A stretch of DNA of 64,000 nucleotides from Exiguobacterium aurantiacum. Lineage in GTDB: Bacteria > Bacillota > Bacilli > Exiguobacteriales > Exiguobacteriaceae. The stretch is taken from contig NZ_MKXO01000001.1 in the NCBI RefSeq assembly GCF_001766415.1, forward strand, positions 248,001-312,000, given 5' to 3'. Positions 30,287 through 38,297 of this stretch are shown in pieces. Numbering within the stretch: position 1 is the stretch's first letter; every line of letters begins with the position of its first letter. The position numbers were made by a program, and so were the translations under genes. The notes beneath the pieces are model-generated. The model ran no database searches, was not told the origin of the DNA, and was given only the letters and a program-made list of their open reading frames with translations.

Positions 30287-31171
30287 ATGCGAAAACCATC
30301 TATGTTGATGGTGTGCTGCGCCTTGACGCTCACGTTAGTGGGATGTACGACAAGCGAACAAGCTGATCCGAACGAACCGATAGAACAACCGACCGTGTCT
30401 GACACGGAGAAGCCGGCGGAAACGCCGACTGATAACGAGACGGCACCGGCAGAGCCAGCTCCGGAAGCAGAGGAACCGGCCGAAACGGACAAGGACGAAC
30501 AACCGGCGACCGAACCAGAGCCGTCGGTCGAGGAAGAACCAGTGTCCGAACCGGACGACCCGAGTCAACCGATCGAATTGAACGGGCAAGCAAACCTTGA
30601 GTTGGACGCACTCGTCCTCGTCAATAAACAGATTGCCTTGCCAAGTGATTATCAACCGGCCGATTTGGTGCCGGCGAACATCGATTTCGTCGATTCGGCG
30701 ACCGGTGAGCGTAGAATGTTGCGTAAAGAAGCGGCCCGTGCCATCGAGTCACTCATGAAGGACGCGAAAGCGACCGGGATTGATTTGAAAGGGACGAGCG
30801 CGTTTCGGACGTATGCGTATCAAGTGCAGTTGTTCAACGCCTACGTCGCGCGTGACGGCAAGGAGCAGGCCATGAAGTACTCGGCGCCTCCGGGACACTC
30901 AGAGCATCAGACAGGGCTCGCGATCGACGTCTCGAGCGCATCAGTCGGCTATCAACTGACGCAAGAGCTTGAACAGACGACAGAGGGCAAGTGGCTTGCC
31001 GACAATGCACACAAGTACGGGTTTATCGTCCGTTACCAACGTGCTTACGAAGCGGAAACCGGTTATATGTATGAACCGTGGCACTTACGATATATCGGGG
31101 TAGACCATGCGACGAACGTTCATAAAGCGAACGTTCCGTTCGAGCGCTACCTCGAGCAATTAATGGACTAA
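30287..31171 (+). CDS. D-Ala-D-Ala carboxypeptidase, VanY-type lipoprotein
   Basis: A 294-residue lipoprotein. The signal peptide ends in a lipobox LVGC at Cys23, so it is anchored outside the membrane. A low-complexity linker rich in Glu, Pro and Thr (about 25-100) leads to a VanY/LAS metallopeptidase domain. Zinc-site and catalytic motifs are SAPPGHSEHQTGLAIDV (His and Asp of SxHxxGxAxD) and EPWHLRY. It trims the terminal D-Ala from peptidoglycan stem peptides. GAAAGGGGAAG precedes ATG 30287; an upstream ATG would hide the signal peptide. It is followed 11 bases later by plsY. Confidence 0.93.
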   Translation: MRKPSMLMVCCALTLTLVGCTTSEQADPNEPIEQPTVSDTEKPAETPTDNETAPAEPAPEAEEPAETDKDEQPATEPEPSVEEEPVSEPDDPSQPIELNGQANLELDALVLVNKQIALPSDYQPADLVPANIDFVDSATGERRMLRKEAARAIESLMKDAKATGIDLKGTSAFRTYAYQVQLFNAYVARDGKEQAMKYSAPPGHSEHQTGLAIDVSSASVGYQLTQELEQTTEGKWLADNAHKYGFIVRYQRAYEAETGYMYEPWHLRYIGVDHATNVHKANVPFERYLEQLMD

Positions 31172-31182
31172 GGGGAATTGCG

Positions 31183-31797
31183 ATGCCTTACATGACAGAA
31201 GTAATGATCATCATCGTCAGCTATTTGCTCGGCTCGATCCCGTTCGCGCTCATCGTCGGAAAGCTCGGCTATCGAGTCGATGTGCGGGAGCATGGGAGCG
31301 GGAACTTAGGGACGACAAACACGTTCCGCGTGCTCGGAAAAAAAGCGGGGACGCTCGTATTGTTAGGAGATATGGGGAAAGGGTTGGTCGCGGCGCTGTT
31401 GCCGCTCCTGTTCGGGAGCGACATGAGTCTCTTGCTCGCAGGGATTCCAGCCATCATCGGCCACTCGTACCCGATCTTCGCCAAGTTCAAAGGCGGAAAA
31501 TCGGTCGCGACGAGCGCCGGGATCTTACTCGCGGCGTTCCCATGGTTCTTCTTCGTCGTCGTCGGGACGTTTATCGTGGCGCTCCTCATCTCGAAGATGG
31601 TGTCGCTCTCGTCGATGGCGGCGTCAGCCGTCGGACTCGTGACGGTCGTGACGTATAGCGTCATCACGAAAGATTGGTTGCCGCTCATCGTCATCGTGCC
31701 GCTCGCCTTGTTCATCATCATCAAGCACCGTACGAACTGGCAACGGATCCGCGCGGGCACCGAACCGAAAGTGCCGCTGTTCCAAAAGAAAAAATAA
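31183..31797 (+). CDS. plsY: Glycerol-3-phosphate acyltransferase PlsY
   Basis: A 204-residue integral membrane enzyme that transfers the acyl group of acyl-phosphate to glycerol-3-phosphate, the first step of phospholipid synthesis. Conserved cytoplasmic motifs are GSGNLGTTN (motif 1), KGG in FAKFKGGKSVAT (motif 2) and KHRTNW near the C-terminus (motif 3). Five to six helices as in the family. AAGGGGAA precedes ATG 31183. A strong terminator follows. Confidence 0.97.
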   Translation: MPYMTEVMIIIVSYLLGSIPFALIVGKLGYRVDVREHGSGNLGTTNTFRVLGKKAGTLVLLGDMGKGLVAALLPLLFGSDMSLLLAGIPAIIGHSYPIFAKFKGGKSVATSAGILLAAFPWFFFVVVGTFIVALLISKMVSLSSMAASAVGLVTVVTYSVITKDWLPLIVIVPLALFIIIKHRTNWQRIRAGTEPKVPLFQKKK

Positions 31798-31805
31798 AGA
31801 TGTTG

Positions 31806-31844
31806 CCGAACGGGACCTGTCTATCAGGTTCCGTTCGGTTTTTG
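31806..31844 (+). terminator. Terminator of vanY-plsY
   Basis: CCGAACGGGACCTG pairs with CAGGTTCCGTTCGG (one G-T pair) around five bases; TTTTTG follows. Confidence 0.9.
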
Positions 31845-32022
31845 TCGTTTGCGACGAAACGATTTCGAACGACCGACCAATTGTTGTGGATTTCCGTGGA
31901 TTTTTGCTAAAAAGAATGAAAAAAGTGTTGGATTTGCCCGTTCTTTACTTTCAGTTTACGTTAAATTTACATCCGTTCGCTAAAATGGGAAAGGAAGCGA
32001 TTTTTGCGGAGGAGGCAGGCTT

Positions 32023-32793
32023 GTGTCGTTAATTGGAGAAGAACGTAAACAAAAGATTGTCGAGTGGATCGAGCGGGAAGGTAAAGTGAAGACGAGTGAA
32101 CTGATTGAACGGTTGAACGTCTCGGGGGAGTCGATTCGCCGCTACTTAGAAGAGCTTGAGAAAGAACATCGCATCAAACGGGTATACGGGGGGGCCGTCT
32201 TGCATCAAAGCGTCTCGTTCCAACCGATGACGATTTCGAACATGGACGGGATTCGTCGCATCGCCTATACGGCGTTTCAACTTGTCGAAGACGACATGCT
32301 ACTCTACATCGGGCATGGTGTCGCCCCCGAGCAAGTCGCGTCAAGGCTCCGCGGGCGAAACTTGACGGTCGTCACGCCTTCACTCATGGTCGCGAAAGCG
32401 CTATTCGAGCAGCGGGCCAAAGGTGTGTTCACGGGCGATATTCAATTGCTCGGAGGTACGATTGACCCGAAACATCTCGTTACCGTCGGCGAACAAGTGC
32501 TTCAACAACTGAAAGCGTACGTGTTCGATATGGCGATTTTGTCTGTCGAAGGGGTCGACGCGACGCTCGGGCTGACGTGTGACGCCCATGGGCTGTCGAC
32601 TGTGACGCAAGCCGTCATGACGCAGAGCCGTATGTGTTATCTACTCGCCGACCACACCCAGTTCAATCAACAGAAACGATATCGTGTCTCCGACTTCTCG
32701 ACGGTGACGACGATCATCTCGGATTTTCCGGAACCGACCGATTGGAAGCGGGCGCTGGCCGAACACGAGGTCGAATGGCGTTTCGCACCATAA
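32023..32793 (+). CDS. DeoR-family transcriptional regulator
   Basis: A 256-residue regulator. The N-terminal winged helix (1-58) has the DeoR pattern R...I...(I).R.GKVKTSELIERLNVSGESIRRYL and RVYGGA. The C-terminal sugar-phosphate-isomerase-like sensor domain includes LLYIGHGVAPEQVASRLRG and LSVEGVDATLGLTCD. Such proteins usually bind phosphorylated sugars. GTG 32023 follows GGAGGAGG. The only downstream gene is cutC, 18 bases later, so the pair is an operon; no sugar gene is adjacent. The ligand is unknown. Confidence 0.92.
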   Translation: MSLIGEERKQKIVEWIEREGKVKTSELIERLNVSGESIRRYLEELEKEHRIKRVYGGAVLHQSVSFQPMTISNMDGIRRIAYTAFQLVEDDMLLYIGHGVAPEQVASRLRGRNLTVVTPSLMVAKALFEQRAKGVFTGDIQLLGGTIDPKHLVTVGEQVLQQLKAYVFDMAILSVEGVDATLGLTCDAHGLSTVTQAVMTQSRMCYLLADHTQFNQQKRYRVSDFSTVTTIISDFPEPTDWKRALAEHEVEWRFAP

Positions 32794-32811
32794 ATCAAGG
32801 AGGAATCATTT

Positions 32812-33474
32812 ATGATCGAAGTCATCGTCACGACGTTAAACGAAGCGAAAGCGGCGGCACGGTACGGGGCGAATCGGCTCGAACTGATTGCCGATATGCG
32901 CGCCGGTGGAACGACCCCGAGCTTCGGGACGATCCGTAACGTATTGGAGCACGTCACGATCCCTGTCCACGTCATGATCCGGCCGCATACCGACTCGTTC
33001 GTCTACAGCGAAGATGATAGTGAGACGATTTTGGCGGATGTCGGGCTGTGCCGTGAGCTCGGGGCCGACGGGATCGTCTTCGGCGCATTGACGGAAGACG
33101 GACGAATCGATGAACGGCTGCTCGGCGAGGTCATCAAGCATAAAGGTGACATGGCGCTCACGTTCCACCGGGCGATCGACGAGGCGGCTGATCTCATTCA
33201 AGCGGTGGACGTGTTGAACGGATTTCCGGAAGTCGATCAAATTTTGACGTCCGGGGGAGCGGTGACGGCCGTTGAAGGGATCGAACGTCTCGAAGCGATG
33301 CGGGACGCGGCGACGATGACGATACTGCCTGGAGCCGGGATCACGGCGGACAACGTCGCTCAAATCGTCGCCCGGCTCGATGTTCCTTTCGTCCATGTCG
33401 GCAACGGTGTTCGGACGGACGGGAGACTCGACGAGGCGAAATTTCAAAACCTGCTCGAGCAAATGAAACGCTAA
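32812..33474 (+). CDS. cutC: CutC family protein
   Basis: A 220-residue TIM-barrel protein of the CutC family: IEVIVTTLNEAKAAARYGANRLEL at the N-terminus, then VHVMIRPH, ADGIVFGALTEDG and MALTFHRAIDEAAD. It was named for copper homeostasis in E. coli, but a direct copper role has been disputed. Pairing with a DeoR sensor here suggests a metabolic role. AAGGAGG precedes ATG 32812. The operon ends at a short hairpin. Confidence 0.94.
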   Translation: MIEVIVTTLNEAKAAARYGANRLELIADMRAGGTTPSFGTIRNVLEHVTIPVHVMIRPHTDSFVYSEDDSETILADVGLCRELGADGIVFGALTEDGRIDERLLGEVIKHKGDMALTFHRAIDEAADLIQAVDVLNGFPEVDQILTSGGAVTAVEGIERLEAMRDAATMTILPGAGITADNVAQIVARLDVPFVHVGNGVRTDGRLDEAKFQNLLEQMKR

Positions 33475-33498
33475 AAACAGTCGGATGACTGTTTTTTT
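33474..33498 (+). terminator. Terminator of the deoR-cutC operon
   Basis: AAAACAGTC and GACTGTTTT around four bases with TTT following; it starts right at the cutC stop codon. Confidence 0.85.
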
Positions 33499-33533
33499 GC
33501 TATAATGAAAAAAACGATAATGAAGGTGACGTC

Positions 33534-34181
33534 ATGCAATCAGCAGTCTATAAACAATTTGCGCTCCGGATGTTGTCCGGAAACTGGGGAATCTCACTCC
33601 TTGCCGTGCTCTCGACGATGCTCGTTCAAGCGATGATCACGACGCAACTCGATTTGTCATCGACGGACCCGTCCGTCATGCTCGTCTCGATCGGTCTCTT
33701 GTACGGTGCGACCGTCTTGCTCGCCCCGCTCGAGATGGGACGAAACTGGATCTTCCTCGACATCGCCAAAGCGGAAAAACCAAGGTTCGGTCTTTTGCTC
33801 GAGTCGTTCGGGTCCGTTAAAGACTACGTCCGTGCCGTCACGTATTACGCCGTGTTCTATCTTGGACTGAACGTGCTCATGCTCTTCTTGATCGTCCCGG
33901 GCGTTTGGTTTTACTTGACGTATCGAATGGTCCCGTTCATCCTGCGCGATCAGCCCGAACTGACGGCGTTCACGGCGATGCGTGAGAGCCGACGCCTCAT
34001 GCGCGGGAAAAAACAGATCATGCTCAGGCTGTATGCAAGCTTTATCGGTTGGTACGTGCTTGTCCTCATGACAGGCGGGATCGCCTATATCTTCGTCCAG
34101 CCGTATCTTCATACGGCGCTCGGCGGGCTCTACCTCGAAATCAAAGCAGAAAGACAAGCAAACGAAACCACGGCCGGCTGA
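33534..34181 (+). CDS. DUF975 membrane protein
   Basis: A 215-residue integral membrane protein with five or six hydrophobic segments. It shows the DUF975 features: GNWGISLLAVL near the start, APLEMGRNWIFLDIAKAEKP in the middle, and the amphipathic ALRESRRLMRGKK-like segment (here AMRESRRLMRGKKQIMLRL). The function of the family is not known. AAGGTGA precedes ATG 33534, and TATAAT lies at 33501-33506 between the previous terminator and the gene. Confidence 0.85.
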   Translation: MQSAVYKQFALRMLSGNWGISLLAVLSTMLVQAMITTQLDLSSTDPSVMLVSIGLLYGATVLLAPLEMGRNWIFLDIAKAEKPRFGLLLESFGSVKDYVRAVTYYAVFYLGLNVLMLFLIVPGVWFYLTYRMVPFILRDQPELTAFTAMRESRRLMRGKKQIMLRLYASFIGWYVLVLMTGGIAYIFVQPYLHTALGGLYLEIKAERQANETTAG

Positions 34182-34206
34182 ATCTCAGCCGGCCGTGGTT
34201 TTTTTA
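34165..34206. terminator. Bidirectional 17-bp hairpin terminator
   Basis: A perfect 17-base inverted repeat (34165-34181 with 34185-34201) flanked by AAA and TTTTTT. It separates the convergent DUF975 and YdaT-like genes and covers the DUF975 stop codon. Confidence 0.92.
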
Positions 34207-34437
34207 TGATCCGTGCCGATCCGACTTCTGTGGATCGGGCGCGTCCTTAAAGTCTTGTCTCTCTTCATTCGTCGCATGTTCATGCCACTTTTTAGCCTGT
34301 TCTGTCGCGATCGGTATCGCTTTTTGATCGGAATACCCTTGAGCTATGAGGGCATTGGCGATATCGATCGCTTTCTTTTTGACGAGCGGGTCGAAGTTTT
34401 TCAGTGACTCTGGATAATCTTTCATATTCCAAGGCAT
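34204..34437 (-). CDS. YdaT-like general stress protein, short form
   Basis: A 77-residue protein strongly resembling the N-terminal part of B. subtilis YdaT: MPWNMKDYPESLKNF, then KKKAIDIANALIAQGYS and AIPIATEQAKKW. It lacks the DUF2188 tail of YdaT (about 150 residues) and ends in a polar QDFKDAPDPQKSDRHGS. YdaT belongs to the sigma-B general stress regulon; its function is unknown. Two adjacent ATGs (34440, 34437) are possible; GGGAG is better spaced for 34437. A sigma-B-like promoter candidate lies upstream. Confidence 0.85.
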   Translation of the reverse strand: MPWNMKDYPESLKNFDPLVKKKAIDIANALIAQGYSDQKAIPIATEQAKKWHEHATNEERQDFKDAPDPQKSDRHGS

Positions 34438-34463
34438 CATGATCACTCCCTTCTGTACTACTA

Positions 34464-34488
34464 ATTCCACAACAACGTCGATTCAAAC
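34464..34488 (-). promoter_or_regulatory. Candidate sigma-B promoter of the YdaT-like gene
   Basis: On the minus strand GTTTGA (34488-34483) and TGGAAT (34469-34464) are 13 bases apart, close to the sigma-B pattern GTTTAA-N13-GGGAAT. It overlaps the stop codon of the dehydrogenase gene. One mismatch in each hexamer keeps this tentative. Confidence 0.35.
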
Positions 34489-35355
34489 GTCCTGGTGCAT
34501 GTAGTATTCGATGAGCGCCTGCGTCCCGTTCTCACCATATCCGTTCTCTTCTAAAATCGAATAGAGTCGGTATGCGAGCTCGAGGCTCGGCAGTTTGACA
34601 CCTAACTCTTGCGCGCTCTCGAGGGCGAGCGCCATGTCCTTGATGAAGTGTTTGATGAAGAAGCCTGGGGAATAATCTTCGACGATCATGCGAGGTACCA
34701 GGTTTTCGAGCGTCCAACTGCCGGCCGCGCCGCCACGGATCGTCTGGCGCAATTGATCGGGGTCGAGCCCGGCACGCTTCGTGAAGGCGAGCAGTTCGGC
34801 GTTGCCCATCATGATGCCGGCGATCGCGATCTGGTTGGCGAGTTTGGCGTACTGGCCGCTCCCGGCGTATCCCATCCGCTCGATCGCTTGCCCCATCGCT
34901 TCAAACAGCGGCATTGCTTTCGTGAACGCGAATTCGCCACCACCGACGAGAATCGATAGCGTCCCGTTCTTGGCGCCGACATCGCCGCCCGTGACCGGGG
35001 CGTCGAGCGGGAGTAGGCTGCGGTCGATCGCGGCCTCAGCGATTCGTTCGGCGAGCTTCGGTGACGACGTCGTCATGTCGATGACGAGTGTGCCGGGTTC
35101 GGCGGAGTCGAGAATCATCCCTTTACCGAAATAGATGCTTTCGACGTCTGACGGATAGCCGACGATCGTGATGACCGCATCGGCGTTTTGACACGCCGCT
35201 TCGATGGAGTCACACCACGTCACACCTTCCGCGAGCAGGTCGGCGGCCTTGTCTTTCGTCCGCGTGTACGCTTGGACGGTATAGCCTGCCTTCATTAAGT
35301 TTCTGACCATCGATTGACCCATGACGCCGAGTCCGATAAATCCGATTGTCTTCAT
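34483..35355 (-). CDS. Beta-hydroxyacid dehydrogenase (3-hydroxyisobutyrate dehydrogenase family, YkwC-like)
   Basis: A 290-residue NAD(P)-dependent enzyme. The Rossmann domain begins IGFIGLGVMGQSMVRNLMKAG. The substrate loop DAPVTGGDVGAKNGTLSI and the catalytic lysine region GSGQYAKLANQ (Lys near residue 170) follow, with an all-helical C-terminal domain. The substrate may be 3-hydroxyisobutyrate, tartronate semialdehyde or a similar acid and cannot be fixed here. Its ATG overlaps the stop of the upstream ABC exporter gene by 4 bases, so they form an operon. Confidence 0.92.
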   Translation of the reverse strand: MKTIGFIGLGVMGQSMVRNLMKAGYTVQAYTRTKDKAADLLAEGVTWCDSIEAACQNADAVITIVGYPSDVESIYFGKGMILDSAEPGTLVIDMTTSSPKLAERIAEAAIDRSLLPLDAPVTGGDVGAKNGTLSILVGGGEFAFTKAMPLFEAMGQAIERMGYAGSGQYAKLANQIAIAGIMMGNAELLAFTKRAGLDPDQLRQTIRGGAAGSWTLENLVPRMIVEDYSPGFFIKHFIKDMALALESAQELGVKLPSLELAYRLYSILEENGYGENGTQALIEYYMHQDV

Positions 35356-37085
35356 GGTTGATTTCCTCCTAGTAGCTGCTGTTTAACGAGCCGTTCATAT
35401 AATTCGTTGTCTTGAAGCAGCGTCTTGTGCGTACCGAGTCCGCTGATTCCTCCGTTCTCGAGGACGATAATTTGATCGGCGTGTTGGACGGTCGAGAGGC
35501 GGTGGGCGATGACGAGCGTCGTCCGTCCTCGCATGAGCCGGTCGAGCGCCTCTTGGACGACACGCTCGGACTCTGAATCAAGGCTCGACGTCGCTTCATC
35601 GAGCAACAAGATTTGGGGGTCGCGGAGCAGCGCCCGGGCGATGGCGAGCCGTTGCCGTTGGCCACCCGATAAACGGACACCGCGTTCACCGATCTCGGTC
35701 TCGAGCCCGTTCGGCATCACCTCGATGAACGACCAAGCGTTCGCCATCTCACAGGCGTTTTTAATCTCGGTCTCGGTCGCGTCACGCTTCAGGCCGTACA
35801 AGATGTTCTGGCGGACCGTTCCCGAGAGGACGGGCGAGTCTTGGGCGACGTAGCCGATGACTTGCCGCCAATTGTCGCGACCGTACGAATCGATGTCGCG
35901 GTCGCCATAAAGGATGCGCCCCGACGATGGAACGTAAAACTGTTCGACGAGCGCGAACAGCGTCGTCTTGCCGGCACCGCTCCGTCCGACGATCGCGGTC
36001 GTCGCCCCGAACGGAACGGTCATCGAGATGGCGTCGATGACTGGTTGCTCATCATAGCAGAACGTGACGTCCTCGAACGTCAGTGTCGACTGTTGGATGT
36101 GTTCCGTGGCAGCGGCGTAACGTTCCGGTTCGACCGCGAGCAGTTCAGAGATGCGCTCGGTCGCGCCGCGAGCCTTTTGCAGGCGGGTGATAAATTCTGT
36201 CATCGTGATGAGCGGGGTGATGATTTGGAACAAGTAGAGCATGAAAGCGAGCAGCGCCCCGGTCGATAACGCCCCTGTCGAGACACGGTACGCCCCGAAA
36301 CCGAGGATGGCGATCAGCATCGCCGTCAGTGTGACGTTCAAGAGCGGGATCAAGATCGCTTGGATCCGTCCTTCTTTCACACCGTAATCGAACAAGCGTT
36401 CAATCCGCCGGCTCCCTTCGGCGACTTCCTCACGTTCGGTCGCCTGTGATTTGACGAGCCGGATCTCACCGAGCAGCTCGGCGAAAAATCCAGACAACCC
36501 GCCAAGTTCGTGTTGCGTCTTCTTGGCGATCGTTCGAAGTTTGCGGCCGAGCGGGATGACGATCACGAGCGTCGTCGGGACCGAGAACAAGATGACGAGC
36601 GTCATCTGCCAGTCGAGCGTGAACAAGATACCGACGGCCCCGATGACCGACACGAACGAAGTGAGCAGGCGGACGCTCTGTTCCGACAACAGCTGTTGCA
36701 GCGTCGTCGTATCGTTGTTCAGGCGTGAGACGAGGTCCCCCGATTTGACACCGTCATAGAACGGGATCGGCAACGCGACGAGGTGCTCCCATAACGTCGT
36801 CCGGAGATTGGCGACGACGCGTTGTCCGACGATATGTAGCCAATAGATGGAAATGGCGCTCGAGACGACTTGGACGAGAAAAGCGACGACAAAAATGGCG
36901 ACGAGCCGGGCGTCGAGCACGGCCTCGCTCCAATTGTCGACGACACGTTGCAAAATGAGCGGGATGGCGAGGGCCGCCATCGCTTGGACTAAAGAAATCA
37001 ATACGGCACCGATAAACAATTGTTTCGGCGGTTTTGCGACTCGGAACAAGCGAAGGAAAGCTTGCCAAGTAGTTGTGGACTCCAT
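35352..37085 (-). CDS. Homodimeric-type ABC multidrug exporter (BmrA/LmrA-like)
   Basis: A 577-residue half-transporter with a six-helix membrane domain (about 20-310) and an ATPase domain. Walker A is GRSGAGKTT, the signature LSGGQRQR and Walker B LLLDEATSSLD are fully canonical, so a homodimer with two active sites is expected, in contrast to the heterodimer at 11.9-15.4 kb. The upstream ATG at 37136 is rejected: AAAGGGGGA lies 7 bases before ATG 37085. Divergent from sbcD. Substrate unknown; drugs or lipid-like compounds in relatives. Confidence 0.93.
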   Translation of the reverse strand: MESTTTWQAFLRLFRVAKPPKQLFIGAVLISLVQAMAALAIPLILQRVVDNWSEAVLDARLVAIFVVAFLVQVVSSAISIYWLHIVGQRVVANLRTTLWEHLVALPIPFYDGVKSGDLVSRLNNDTTTLQQLLSEQSVRLLTSFVSVIGAVGILFTLDWQMTLVILFSVPTTLVIVIPLGRKLRTIAKKTQHELGGLSGFFAELLGEIRLVKSQATEREEVAEGSRRIERLFDYGVKEGRIQAILIPLLNVTLTAMLIAILGFGAYRVSTGALSTGALLAFMLYLFQIITPLITMTEFITRLQKARGATERISELLAVEPERYAAATEHIQQSTLTFEDVTFCYDEQPVIDAISMTVPFGATTAIVGRSGAGKTTLFALVEQFYVPSSGRILYGDRDIDSYGRDNWRQVIGYVAQDSPVLSGTVRQNILYGLKRDATETEIKNACEMANAWSFIEVMPNGLETEIGERGVRLSGGQRQRLAIARALLRDPQILLLDEATSSLDSESERVVQEALDRLMRGRTTLVIAHRLSTVQHADQIIVLENGGISGLGTHKTLLQDNELYERLVKQQLLGGNQP

Positions 37086-37190
37086 CGAACGTCCCCCTTT
37101 CCTATTAACTGTCGCTGTTTCGAAAACAAGTGTCAAGACGTCGAATCGTTACGGTGAAAAATGCTAGAATAGAAATAGAGGTGAGGACGA

Positions 37191-38297
37191 ATGAAATGGA
37201 TACATACGGCCGATTGGCATTTAGGAAAAATCGTCCACGGCCGCCACATGACAGAAGATCAACGCATCATTTTATTTGAATCGTTTCTACAGATTGTCGA
37301 CGAGGAACAACCGGACGCGATCATCGTCGCCGGGGACTTGTATGACCGGTCCGTTCCCCCGGTTGAAGCAGTCGATTTGCTCGATGAGATGTGGAAAGCG
37401 CTCGTGCTCGAGCGGAACATCCCCGTGCTCGCAATCGCCGGCAACCACGATTCGGCCGAACGGCTCCAATATAGTTCGAAACTGTTGACGAAAGTCGGGC
37501 TCCATATCGTCGGGAAGTATGAGCCGGGTGCGGGACCGATCATCGTCGCGGGCATCCCGTTTTACTTGATGCCGTTTTTAGAACCGGCCCGGATCCGCTA
37601 CACGCTGCAAGACGAGACGATCCGGACCCATCACGACGCGCTCACGGCCGTCGTCGAATCGTTCGGTTCCATCGATGCCCGAGCGGTCGGGATCGGCCAC
37701 AGCTTCGTCGCCGGCGGTCTCGAGACCGACTCTGAGCGGCAACTGTCGGTCGGCACGGCCGGACAAGTCGCCAAAGGACTATACGAACCGTTCGGTTATA
37801 CGGCGCTCGGCCATCTCCATAACCGCGACGCGCTCCGCGACGACAAGATCGCCTATAGCGGTTCGCTCATGAAATATTCATTCTCTGAGGCGAACCACGT
37901 GAAATCGGTCGACGTCATCGAATGGGACGGAGGATGGACGCGCCGCCGTCGTCCGCTTCAAGCAAGACGCGACTTGCGCATCTTGACGGGCACGTTGAAT
38001 GAACTGCTCGACCCGGTGTTCTATCAAGACGAGAAAACGGATGATTACTTGAAAATCGTCTTGACCGACGAGTCTGCGTTATTCGACCCGATGGCGAAAC
38101 TGCGGACCGTCTATCCGAACATCTTGCATCTCGAGCTCGAGCTGTTGCGCCGCCAAGACGAGACGTCCCGCTTCGAGCGCGAGACGCTCGAACGGCAGTC
38201 GATCGAGGACGTCTATATGGAGTTCTATAAAGCTGTCCATGGCCGAGACGCCGATGAGATGGTACGACGATTCGTGGAAGGAGATGGACCGATATGA
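37191..38297 (+). CDS. sbcD: Nuclease SbcCD subunit D (SbcD/Mre11)
   Basis: A 368-residue calcineurin-like metallo-nuclease subunit that with SbcC cleaves DNA hairpins and processes double-strand breaks. Metal-binding motifs are HTADWHLGK (motif I), VAGDLYDR (II), GNHDS (III) and GHLHN (V), all present. AGAGGTGAGG precedes ATG 37191. Overlaps sbcC by 4 bases (ATGA). Confidence 0.96.
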   Translation: MKWIHTADWHLGKIVHGRHMTEDQRIILFESFLQIVDEEQPDAIIVAGDLYDRSVPPVEAVDLLDEMWKALVLERNIPVLAIAGNHDSAERLQYSSKLLTKVGLHIVGKYEPGAGPIIVAGIPFYLMPFLEPARIRYTLQDETIRTHHDALTAVVESFGSIDARAVGIGHSFVAGGLETDSERQLSVGTAGQVAKGLYEPFGYTALGHLHNRDALRDDKIAYSGSLMKYSFSEANHVKSVDVIEWDGGWTRRRRPLQARRDLRILTGTLNELLDPVFYQDEKTDDYLKIVLTDESALFDPMAKLRTVYPNILHLELELLRRQDETSRFERETLERQSIEDVYMEFYKAVHGRDADEMVRRFVEGDGPI

